A stretch of 64,000 bases of DNA, taken from assembly GCF_000203795.2 (NCBI RefSeq), contig NW_006281102.1, positions 1,292,582 through 1,356,581 of the forward strand. The letters run 5' to 3'. How positions within the stretch are numbered: position 1 is the stretch's first letter; each line of letters begins with the position of its first letter. Made by a program: the position numbers and the translations under genes. Source of the DNA: Batrachochytrium dendrobatidis JAM81. Its lineage: Eukaryota > Chytridiomycota > Chytridiomycetes > Rhizophydiales. The notes under the pieces are model-generated. The model was given only the letters and a program-made list of their open reading frames with translations, was not told the origin of the DNA and ran no database searches. This document shows positions 14,150 to 24,700 of this stretch, in pieces.

Positions 14150-14810
14150 TTACGGCTGTATCCATGTAAAACGGAGCACTTGTATTCATTTCGCAATCAC
14201 TGCCTCTTTTGCTTTGAAGTACAGTGATCAAACATTAGCTATGCTCTCCTACCAGATATTGCTGCTTGCTCGATTGACACTAACTCAATAAGCAGCGTCC
14301 ATCATATGATGTGCATCAAATCAAATTATAGTCCTGGGCTGAAATTATTCTCATTTAGCATAATCATACATTGTACGACCAACAAGTTTGAATCCAAACT
14401 TGTTGCAATCCAAATATTTGGCTTAGCTTATCTCAATACAACGGTACAAATCCATCTGTTGTATTTTAAACTCACAGATACGCTCACATTCTAGTTGAAG
14501 CGAACAGTGATTGCACGCTTTAAATGCAACCGTTGTTTTCATGTCAATCACCCAATATTTACTTGTAATGTTTGATTTATATGAAGGGAGAGTTGGAGAT
14601 TGAACAAGTCAATTAGCTTTCGTGCTTATCTTTGTAAAAGTGAATGGATGTTTAAAGCAGCATTCACATCTTGCTCGAATAAATCTCGTATTCTTGATGA
14701 GTTTAGGATACGATACTGCTCAGTAAAATGCCACCAATCATCTCATGAGATTGGTTGTTTATAATGCATGTTTATTTAGTGTTTCATTTTACGTGAATTC
14801 GGCTGTAAAT
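14150..14810 (-). repeat. Degenerate TIR element, copy A
   Basis: One of seven related spacer elements in this window. The left end (14150-14183, containing GGCTGTATCCATGTAAAA) and right end (14782-14810, containing TTACGTGAATTCGGCTG) are imperfect inverted repeats. The interior aligns by eye with the copies at 45560-46190 and 53850-54283 in the same orientation, and with those at 38498, 41763 and 44844 in the opposite one. No open frame of note. Strand is arbitrary: minus marks copies A, B, C and E. Confidence 0.7.
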
Positions 14811-15509
14811 CTATTCAGTCTAAATGCGTGCATTCAGATTATCTCTGCATTGGTATTTAATTAGCACGTCCATCATTATAGGTGCCACACTTGTAAATGA
14901 ATATAACAAACAAACAGAGTATTTTAGTCGACTACAAGCATCTTTTAGACATTATATTTACACAGCGTGTACAAGTGTTTATGATGCATCAATAGTCAAG
15001 CCATATTTACAATTCTGGAGGTATCGGTTGCCGGGTAAAACTAGAATATTTAATGGAAAAATGGCAAATTCAAAATTAACTAGCCGAGGTATACTAGCAA
15101 ATACAATCACACATTGGAGATATGAATAGCAATACCCAAAGACATCCATTTAAAACCCTATGTTTGTGGCCAACATTAAAAGGCAAGCAGCTAATAGAAA
15201 GCTTATGTAGACACTGCTCTCGTTTACTCCACGACTCGAGTCTTGTATTGGGGCTTGAATCAATCGAGGGGAGATATTTTAACCATAAAAGCTATAGCAA
15301 CTAGTCATGTCAAGGCTTTGATAAAAGCCGGCTTTGCTAACCCATGTTTGCCGGCTGGTTCTATTCTCAATGGCCATTAGACAAATATCTAAATACCAGT
15401 TTTTATTATGTATTACATTGACTGAACTGACATCAATCCAAGTTTATTTCATGAAGCATGCATGGGTTAGATGATACTAGATTGAATCTCTTGATCACAC
15501 TAAACCAAA
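14811..15509. other. Spacer without recognised gene
   Basis: AT-rich spacer. A 101-codon frame (14824-15129) and an overlapping 60-codon frame are present, but they lack recognisable domains and follow directly on a repeat element, so I do not call a gene. Confidence 0.5.
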
Positions 15510-15615
15510 TAAGTAGTATGTATAGGACAACGAACGGTATCAGACTTTTATCAGAATTATGTGAATTGAGTCTCAGGAAACCCATTCTGAAGAGTTTTCC
15601 ATACAGTTCAAGTGA
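15510..15615 (+). repeat. Left arm of a ~108 bp inverted repeat
   Basis: This segment is repeated in reverse complement at 15998-16107 at roughly 85-90% identity by eye. The shared core GAAACCCATTCTGAAGAG is exact in both arms. The arms enclose about 380 bp that holds the RPEL-like ORF. They differ in sequence from the TIR family elsewhere in the window. Confidence 0.85.
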
Positions 15616-15770
15616 ATAAATCACAATCAGATTATAATCTGCTGTAATGTATACAATCTAATTGGAATCCAAGTGCCTGGAATAATGGGTAGTCTTTTGT
15701 GCTAGATTCATAAGCATTGAAAGTCATTTTAATATATAACAGATTGTATTGAATAGTTGAATATTCATCT

Positions 15771-15989
15771 TCACATCTTGTGCTCGATCAGTTTTTCGAG
15801 TTCATCCAAAGTAGGCCGCTTTCTAAGACTGTGCTGAAGCACAATGCCAATCGAATTGGATGCAGGAATCAGAGCAAAGGCACGATCTTGCTTTGCTTCA
15901 GAAAATATGTTGTCAAGAGTGGGTCGTTGAAGATTGTTGGCAACGAGGGTGGACTTTGTCAAGACTTTAGTTTCCTGGAACAGTTTCAT
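15771..15989 (-). CDS. Small RPEL-like ORF, 72 aa, inside an inverted repeat
   Basis: From the ATG at 15989 the frame encodes 72 residues. It has two RPxxx(E/D)L-like motifs: QRPTLDNIF near the middle and KRPTLDELEKL at the C-terminus. The second closely resembles an RPEL repeat, the actin-binding element of MRTF and Phactr proteins that also occurs in short fungal proteins. The frame stays open upstream to a GTG at 16001, inside the right inverted-repeat arm. It could be a small intact gene, the last exon of a longer one, or a gene fragment caught between the arms. The motif match is by eye. Confidence 0.5.
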   Translation of the reverse strand: MKLFQETKVLTKSTLVANNLQRPTLDNIFSEAKQDRAFALIPASNSIGIVLQHSLRKRPTLDELEKLIEHKM

Positions 15990-15997
15990 TAATTTCT

Positions 15998-16107
15998 TCA
16001 CTTGAACTGTGTGGAAAACTCTTCAGAATGGGTTTCCTGAAACTCAATTCACATTATAATTCTGACAAAAATCTGATACCGTTCAATGTCTTGTACATAC
16101 TACTCAA
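15998..16107 (-). repeat. Right arm of a ~108 bp inverted repeat
   Basis: Reverse complement partner of 15510-15615. It lies directly upstream of the RPEL-like ORF (transcribed leftwards) and so could hold its promoter or 5' leader. Confidence 0.85.
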
Positions 16108-16378
16108 ATAACCCCATATTTGAACTCTAGTCAGGGAATATAACTCCACACTTGATGCATGCATGACAATTCGAAATCTCGAATGCAATTAGTTTTATAC
16201 TTTAACACTGAGTTGGACAAAACATTGCTTGTAATCTTGAATGCAATCAGCAATAGCAAAATGACAAAGTTAATCTGAAAATAGGGTCGTAGCTGACTGC
16301 AATGCTTGTTACTATGAAACCATTGAATCAGCCACTCACAACATGCCCAACCTTTTTCAATAGAAACAATCTTGACAG

Positions 16379-17442
16379 ATGTCCCGAAGGCATATGGATG
16401 ACACTGAAAGATACATTAACCACGACAGCAAGAACAGTCATGACCATTCTCTTAAGCGAAAACCTTTGAGTCGGTCCAAAATGCTCATAGTGTATATTGC
16501 TGGTTTCTTAATACTGGCTAGCACAGGAGTGCTTGGTTATCTCTACTTTGGCACACATGTGTTTTCTAGCACTGCTCCTGCAAACCAGAGTAACAGTGAG
16601 CTTCCTGTTAGCACCAATCGCATGCAAGTATCACCCAGTGCTATTGCTGATGCACATTGGTCAAAGACGATTGTGACTGTGGGTGATGGCAAGACCTTTC
16701 CTAAACAGGTAACTTTTAAGCGCATGTTGTTTGCATGAATGTTGAGCATTACACTATTGCCTCGGGTGTTGTAGCAGTTGTTTAACACTTGTTTATATTC
16801 AACTTAGGGTGATGCTGTTTCTGTTCATTGTAAGATATTGCCATACTTTTATAGTTGACCAGCTAAATTACAAAAGTATGTTTCCATAAAATACTAACCT
16901 GCCCATCCTTTTATGCAACTCATCATCTCAGACATTGGAACGGTAAGAACTATATGTGTAGCAATCCATAAGTTGAAAGTTGTTGGTATTAAATCCATCA
17001 TGCAATTCTAACTCCATCTATTGTTAGCTTTTGAATGGCAAAAAGTTTGATTCCTCACGCGATCGCAACGATCCATTTACTACCACCATTGGAGTTGGTC
17101 GAGTGATCAAGGGTAAGCTCATCTCGCATACCAATACTCTATTTGGGTTCTTATTTTCAATATACTCATGAGAATGTTTATCGTGTAGGATGGGATATGG
17201 GAATCCCTTCCATGTCTCTCGGAGAGCGAGCTATTCTTACCATTCAGCCCGAGTATGGATATGGTGCTCGAGGAGCAGGATCAGACATCCCGCCCAATTC
17301 TGTACTGATATTTGATGTAGGTAGATTGGTTACATTTGATAGTAAATGCAAGTGCTTTCTCTAATCTTGTCTCGACATCCAATTTATTTTAACCAACTTG
17401 ATTCGCAATCCATTATAGGTGGAATTACTCAAAATAAATTAA
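16379..17442 (+). CDS. Membrane-anchored FKBP-type peptidyl-prolyl isomerase, 199 aa
   Basis: Catalyses cis-trans isomerisation of proline peptide bonds. Exons: 16379-16708, 16808-16829 (22 nt), 16932-16942 (11 nt), 17028-17112, 17189-17316, 17419-17442; the sum is 600 nt. Residues 1-35 are polar and basic. A hydrophobic segment (about 36-58, [20 protein letters not shown]) follows and acts as a signal anchor, then a Ser/Asn-rich linker. The FKBP domain occupies about 94-199 with its hallmarks: [48 protein letters not shown]. The active-site aromatics Y, F, W and Y are all present. The topology predicts a lumenal or extracytoplasmic catalytic domain, as in ER-type FKBPs, although a classical ER retention tail is absent (it ends LLKIN). 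It converges with SF3A2, 77 bp away. Confidence 0.9.
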
Positions 17443-17519
17443 ATAAATCAGTTGTATTCCTGGCGTATATTTGATGTTGACTCGAGACTGCTAATTTATA
17501 ATATGATAAAAAAATACTA

Positions 17520-18360
17520 TTATTTTGATGGTGCGTCGGGTAGCGCAGTCGCCCCACTTCCACGATCTCCTTTGAAAAAAAACTGCAGGTGGAACTGTTT
17601 AGCATCTGGATCCCAATGTGACCAGAATCGGCCTTCACCCCGATCTACCTCCAAACTTTGCACCTTGAATGCAATGGTCTCGTAAGGTTCGGCAGCAATC
17701 AGCAAGTACTGGAAATTCTTCAACGGAGGCTCAATTCGCTGCTCATATGCTGACATGAACCGATGTCGAGGCTTTAAGTTCTCAATACCGCTATCCTTAC
17801 CAATCTCGGGATAATGCACCTGAAAAAGCAATCCAAGTTGGTATGTGGTTGGATCTCGTACTTTGGTAACCTTGTATCCAGGTCGACCAATCTTAATGGC
17901 TACCTTGCGAATAGCTGGAAACATATTGGGTCTATCCACCCCAGATAGACCACTAATAGAATTACTTCCAGTTCCAGAACCAACAAATGGTCCATTAGAC
18001 TCTCTGGCATCCTTGGCTGCACGACGAGCAAGATTGGTTTGATGCTTTTTGCCTTGAGTATGTGCAAGATAAGAACCTTCATTAGTGTGAAGAGTAAGAC
18101 ATAGTTTGCATTCGTATGAACCCAAGTGGTTTTTCATAAAGTATGGATCCTTTGTTAGGTCAATGGTTTCGCTAGCAAGCTTGCGAAGTCGTTCTCTACG
18201 GTCCACATTGAACTGGGAAGAGTCGGCAACACCGCCAGAACCAGGCTTGGAACCAGCTCGATTCTATAAGAGTATGGTTTGAACAGGGATCGAAAGAACA
18301 CACATCAGCTAATGAGAACATCCATCCCATATAGTCATAAACGGTTACCTGAAAGTCCAT
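17520..18360 (-). CDS. SF3A2: Splicing factor 3A subunit 2 (SF3a66 / Prp11), 251 aa
   Basis: Component of the SF3a complex of U2 snRNP, needed for branch-site recognition. Two exons: a 12-nt first exon (18349-18360) encoding only MDFQ, and 17520-18263; together 756 nt. The MDFQ start followed by a Gly-rich linker is the usual SF3A2 N-terminus, which confirms the tiny first exon. The matrin-type zinc finger is intact (YECKLCLTLHTNEGSYLAHT then QGKKH: C-x2-C-x12-H-x5-H). The conserved core KVAIKIGRPGYKV and the C-terminal block with WDPDAKQFHLQFFFK follow. It lacks the long proline-rich tail of animal SF3A2 and is close to yeast Prp11 in length. Confidence 0.95.
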
Positions 18361-18705
18361 GTTGGGCTAGATTGAATTAAACAGCAAATTTGAGTCGGAA
18401 TAGAATGAAAATAAGTCACGTGTAGATGTGCACTGTTGCTCAACTCATTATGATAATGCAAGAATACTCTGCGTAGACCGTCTGTCAATGCTTATGCAAC
18501 ATATTTGCACGTTCATTATGGTTTGCCATGTTTCAACTTGATCTTTTCTCGAAATACTCGTGTGCTGTATTCGGCAAATCTTTCAGCAGTGATGCAAGAG
18601 TATAAGCTGTCAATCTTATGCATAGGCAAACACGTTTAAATTCATCGAGATACTTGAAATGCTTTATTAAAGTTATAAATAAAAAGGTGAAAAGACATGC
18701 CAAGA
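18361..18705. other. Spacer between SF3A2 and RIM15
   Basis: 345 bp holding the upstream region of SF3A2 and the 3' flank of RIM15, both on the minus strand. I see no further gene or repeat. Confidence 0.5.
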
Positions 18706-21700
18706 TCAAATCTTGTTATTAGGTAAACCATACAAATTTCCTGATGCTTCATAATATAGCATACTGTCACTAGGAGCAATTGCAACCAATATACGATGCA
18801 AAATTTCCTTTGAAAATGGCTTTGAAAGTGTATCATCAAATTGCTGAGATTGTAAAAAGGTCGGCTGGCCAGAAATAATACCAATAACAAGTGTGTGTTG
18901 ATTTATGTTTTTGGTTGATCTGATCATGCGAACAACAGATTCCCCATTCAACTGTGGCATGGATGTGTCTAGAAAAATAATATCAAATCGAGCATCTCCC
19001 ATGGCACACTGAAGAATTTCAGATCCACTGCGTACTGTGACACACCGGCAATGTTGACCAGCCAAAAGTGATTCGAGTTCTTTTGTTTCAGCCACGTTAT
19101 CACATGCAATAAGAGCATCCAGCTGTCGCCCAATCGGACTATTCTGAGAGTGATGACTAGAAATACTCGATGGAGTGTTGGACGATCCAGCTGATGAAGC
19201 CGATCTGCGATGATCTTTAGCAGATGAATGTAAAGGCTGATGCTGAGGTGTGTGCGTGTGCTCAGAAAGAAAATGCGGGCGGGATAGCTGCGATAAAGGT
19301 AAAACTGGAGATGTGATTTCAATAAGTGATTCTGGACCAGTCAGCGAGGAAGTCAAAATGCTTGCTTCACGACTGTGTGTAGAAAAGCTACTTCCACGAC
19401 GCTGTTCTCGAAATAGCTGCTGCTTGGCATTTTCTAAATATGATTGATATGAACTGGTCGAGGTTGTGCTGAGACGAGTAGATCCGTGGTGCTCTGGTTT
19501 TAAGGATTGATCACGACCAGCTACCTCTCGTATTGCCGGCTCGCAATGTGCGTTCTGTCCTACTTTTGATAAACCGCTAGAAGTCAAAGTGGCAGAATTA
19601 GGTATGGAAGTAAAGGTAGGCACACCGCCAGATGTTGGCGTAGATGAAGGAGTATTGCTAGTGACATGTGGCCGGGCAAATCCAAATTCGGGGGACTGTG
19701 TATGTACCCGAAATCTAGTGGGAAAAGAAGGCAGTGAGCTTCGCCGTGCACGCATTCCACTCTCAGATATCACAGTCTGCATTTGCTTTGATACAGCAGC
19801 TGATGTATCAGCGTGTCGAACGTTGTGGTCATTAACTGGATGAGCGCTTGGTCTTGGAGCAGACTCGTTAAGCTCATCTTGTGAATTTTTTTCAATAGAC
19901 AGCATTGAGGATAGATTTGTAGGAGTAGTTGGTCGACTGGTTACAAAATTTCCCGAAGACGGTAGCCCTGTGGCATTTGCTGACAATGTGCGGAGTCGAG
20001 TTGGTGGAGACGGGAAAAATCCCTGATTTACGTTTACATTGCCGCTTCCTAGAGAGCTACTAGGCGAAACACCTGTCAATGTATACCCAAAAGAAGATAC
20101 GCCAGTACCTCGAAAAACCCCAATTGGAGGAGTAGACAAGGGCAAAGATTCTCTGCGACGTTGTTTCCATTCTTCGCCTTCTGGGAAATCTGATCGGATT
20201 CTTGATACGAGCTGCTTATTTGCCTTTTCAAGCAGTTCTAAATTCTTGTATACCACCTCGCCAAAGTCGGGTGCCTCTCCATCTGCACTTGCAGATTTCA
20301 AATACTCCTCATCTTCATCCTCTGAAGATTTATTCGCATCATCGTCATCATTAAATGAATTGATAACTGCCTCAGTCGCGGATCTATTAGATGAACCCAC
20401 AGGTCCAAATTTGACCGTCGTACTACCCGAGCTAGATTCAGTAAGCATGTCTGTACCCGAAATCCCTAAAAATGAAGATGCGTGCTGTTGATCAGGGGTA
20501 TGATGGGTATCTTTTGTCTGCTTGTCTTTGGCAGATAGAGGCCCATCAGCTTGCTTAGGCGATCCATCCGACATATTCGTTGCCACACCACGATCGTCAA
20601 AATAGTCTGTATCTTCAATATTGGATATCTTTGGAACAAAATTCGCTTTGTTCAGTCGTAGATTGTCCCAATCGACGTGATCAAACCATTTATGCGATCG
20701 CACTTCTGCAGCGCCTTCAGTTCCTAATCTCGCATGAATATCTGAACACATCAATTTTTCCATAAGATCTCGTACTGTATCTGACATTTCAATATCATCC
20801 TCATGCCAGACGATTCGCCTTGTCAAAATATTCTCAAATACTTGCGAAGGCATCTTGGCATTAAAAGGTGGGATACCGTACAAAAATTCATATAAAATGA
20901 CACCAAGAGCCCACCAGTCTACACTTGCACCTTGACCAAGACCCAAAATGCTTTCAGGTGCCAAGTAGTCTGGCGTACCTACAAACTGTTTCGAGTCTTT
21001 TTCATCTACCTTTTCTGCCAAACGACCACCAAGTACTGGTCCAGAATCTGTGGCTCCCAGTATGCTTGCCATAGATCCCCGACGACTGTGAAGATTTGTT
21101 GGTAGACCACTACTTCCTCCACTCCCGCCACCTCTCAAATGTTGAGTTTGTGGATGCAGTGCAAAATTTAGTGGGTGATCTTTAGGTAATGGACTTGATG
21201 GTAGAGTAAATCCAGAAGGGCCAATGGGAGATACAAGTGGATGGCCAGGTGAAAGAGCAGAAAAGGGTCGATCAACAAGCAACGTTCCTCCCACAGCATC
21301 GCCAACACCGCGAGCACGGCGACCAAGAAATCCAACACGAGAAAGCCCAAAATCAGTGAGCTTGATATGCCCATTCGAATCAATCAGTAAGTTGTCTGGC
21401 TTGAGATCACTATAACAAGAATTTAGTTGGCAGCAGTAAAAACACCACATATTCAAAAACAAAATATTAGTCTTGACCTTGAATTAAATATAAAATTAAA
21501 ATACAACATACCGATGAATTATATCTCGCGAATGCAAAAATTCAAGTCCAAGAACCACTTCAGAAATATACTGTTTTGCCCAGGTTTCATCCAGTTGCCC
21601 CATATTTTTTAGCAGCGCAGCACAATCACCTCCATTTAAAAACTCCATTACCAGATATATATGTTCTTTGCTTTGAAAACTATAATATAGTTTAACAACG

Positions 21701-24700
21701 TATGGTGAGTCCAGCTGAGTGAGAATCATACGTTCTGATTTGATATTCATGACTTGATTTTTGGCAACCATGTCTGCCTTTTTGATCGCTTTAATGGCAA
21801 AATAGTCCCCTGTAACACGCTTTTTGGCAAGGTAAACAGACCCAAATGCACCTTTGGATATGGGCTTGATAATTTCGTAATCTTTGATACTAGGTATGGC
21901 ACGCTGTGAAATGCTAGGGGTAAGACACGTAGATGACAATGGAGTAGATGTCACCATGGGCGATGTGGGAACAGATGAAGGCGGGGAAACTCCATTGCTT
22001 TGAGATCCAAAAAATAGTGAGCTATTCGTAAGCTGTGACGGTGCAGCGCTACAAGTGCTGGTACTAACAGGCGTAAAGTGTGTTCCTTGTGATATGATTG
22101 GGCTTGCAATTCCACGCTGTAAAAACTGCGACACACTCGGTGATCGAGATGATGGCTGACTGACTGGCTCATCTCCCTGCTGATCCGCACATCCAGAAGA
22201 TGCACGGAGATGTCGTTGGCTATTTTTATTGCTTTTTTGAAAACCTTGATCATTGCCTTCAGGACTGGATGTCGTACGAATGTTCAAAGACGAAGTAAGT
22301 TTATTGCGCTTTAGTTTAGATCGCGGAGCGCTCATGGGGTTCAATTCGGGTTTGGTTTGGGAAGTATTGTGATCTGGCTCTTGCACAGTAGCCTCATTCA
22401 AGTTAGTACTACTGCCATTACCCTCATTATGCCCGCTGCGTATAAAAGGCGGTGCCGCTGGGAAGCCAAATTTGCGGTCGAGGTTATGAGGATGGTGAGC
22501 TGGTAGTGTCAGTTTGTTGACGCTACCATTTGATGACAAATGACTAATATTTGATCCGCTTCCCTTGTTTGCTGTAAGTTGATATAATATGGCCGAAGGA
22601 GAAATAGTCGTCACAGGAGACGAGCATATAGATTGCCTTGGACTGCCCATGACTTCATCAGCAAAGTTGGCCAAACTAGTTAGCAAGTGAGGTTGCGTGC
22701 CACGAAGCGGTGATTGTGGTAGATTGGTACTTGATTCACCGTATGAAGAATTATGCAAGGATCTTTCAACACGTTCAGATGAAGCATAATCACGATCAGA
22801 AACATGAACTGATCCTTGATCGCCTTCCAAAGAAAGCGTTCCAGTTTGAATACCAATCTCAACCTTTACTTCTTCTTCGCGAAGAATGCATCGCTGATAC
22901 TCGGCCATCTCATCACGAAGCTTCAATATAGATTGCACCTTGTTATGTATACAGGACATGGTATCTACGCCAATATTTCGAATAGCAAAAGCAAGTGAAA
23001 TCACCACATTGTCAATAACCGGACACCGCGCTTCTTCGTCCAAGTTCAATCCACTCCCCTTTGATAAAGTTGAAACGGGCAAATCTGGAGTCGAAAACTC
23101 GGCGTCAGCAGGACAGGACCATGAAAGCAGACGGTCAAATTCTAAATGTGACAGAGCGGATGAAAGTACTAGTTTCGATAATTGAGTCGAGGCAGTGGGC
23201 GACCCTGTGTAAAGGGACTGACCACTCTGTCCCATCTTATGTGTATGAGAAGGATCAAGAAGACTATGATCGCTATATATGCCTTCCACATCTTCGGATA
23301 CAGATCCACCAGGCGATGTTTGCAAATTCTCTGAGTTTGGAATAGGAATCGCAAGAGTTTCGTCGATAACAGATATAATCTCCTTGCCTATAGACACCAG
23401 CTTGGCTAAATGTTGTAAATATGTCCTTCGATCGTCATCTTCAATTGCATCGGATCCACTTGCCCAATCACCTTCACCGTCGCTTCCACGTTTACGCGCC
23501 TTATTGCGATCATTGCTATTGGCATCTACCTTGAAATCTCTAGTAGCAGAAGTCAAGGTTGATCCGGAGATTATATCTTGAACTGTGCGTCGTTGGGCCG
23601 TGTCGGCCATCTCCTTGCATTCATCTCCAATCTCATCCTCCAATAATCCCACCTTTTCCATACACTGGGCTCTAAAATTTTTCAACTGATCGTTTGCCAG
23701 TACAACTTCCATTTCCGTGCGATGCAATACAGTGCATAGCTCAGCATGCTCTTCAAAAATAATCGCGGGAATAGACCTTTCACAGATATTGCATAGGGCT
23801 AGATTGATATTAGGAATAGGCTCATCGTGAATTGAAAGAGGTGTTTCAATCGTTGAGATAAAACTCCCCGTTGACAAGTTGGATTGTAAAGTGGATATAC
23901 TATGGCCAGGTGCATTTGACTCGACGAGTGCAGATGTCGACTGCAATGTAGAGTTGATACGCATTAAAGATGCTGCATTTACAGTGCTGTTGCTGCCAGA
24001 TAAGCCTTTGAGCTGATGGAATGCATTGTCAGGCTGATCAAAAAATGATGATTCTGACATGGAATCATCCCCTCTATGATCCTCTGTAAGACTAGATGTG
24101 GCTTGATCGCTACAATATAATGCATCTTCCCATTCCTCACCTTTAAGCCCAACAGGTCGCATCACCCACACGATACTTCGTTTCTTTCCTGTCGTCCGAT
24201 CCACATTCAACATGCCCTTGGCCTCAAGTTGCAGCGTCCTTCCATCACATCGCACGGCTGAAAACGAAATTTCCATAATAAATCCATCCTCACAAGGACA
24301 TTTATCACTTGCTTCAACAAACACATTCTTGGTATCAATAGGAAGAAATGGCGGAATCATAGCACCAACCATCAACGTAGGTTCAAATCCAAACACTGTA
24401 TGCGCACTTGGTGAAATGTAAGTAATAGTTCCATCCGTCGCAATCTCTAAAAGAACGTTGAAATTTTGGCTTCTGTCTACAGCTGCATGCGATTCGCCAA
24501 ATGACCACTTTTCTTGAAGGTCATGCTTGTTGACTTTATGTATAAGTGGACGTGACCCTTTTTGTCGTGGTTTACGCGAGTAGACACGTCGTGAGTCGGT
24601 ATCGTTCTGGGAATCTGTGTTTTGACCTTCATCATCTACATCAGCATCGCTTGAATCCACTCCTATAACAGAAGAAATGCTTGGAGACACGGAAATACGA

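Noticed and set aside
14824..15304. Two overlapping frames of 101 and 60 codons that look like a small membrane protein gene
   Set aside because: No family features, no supporting splice sites joining them, and position directly after a repeat element; likely chance frames.
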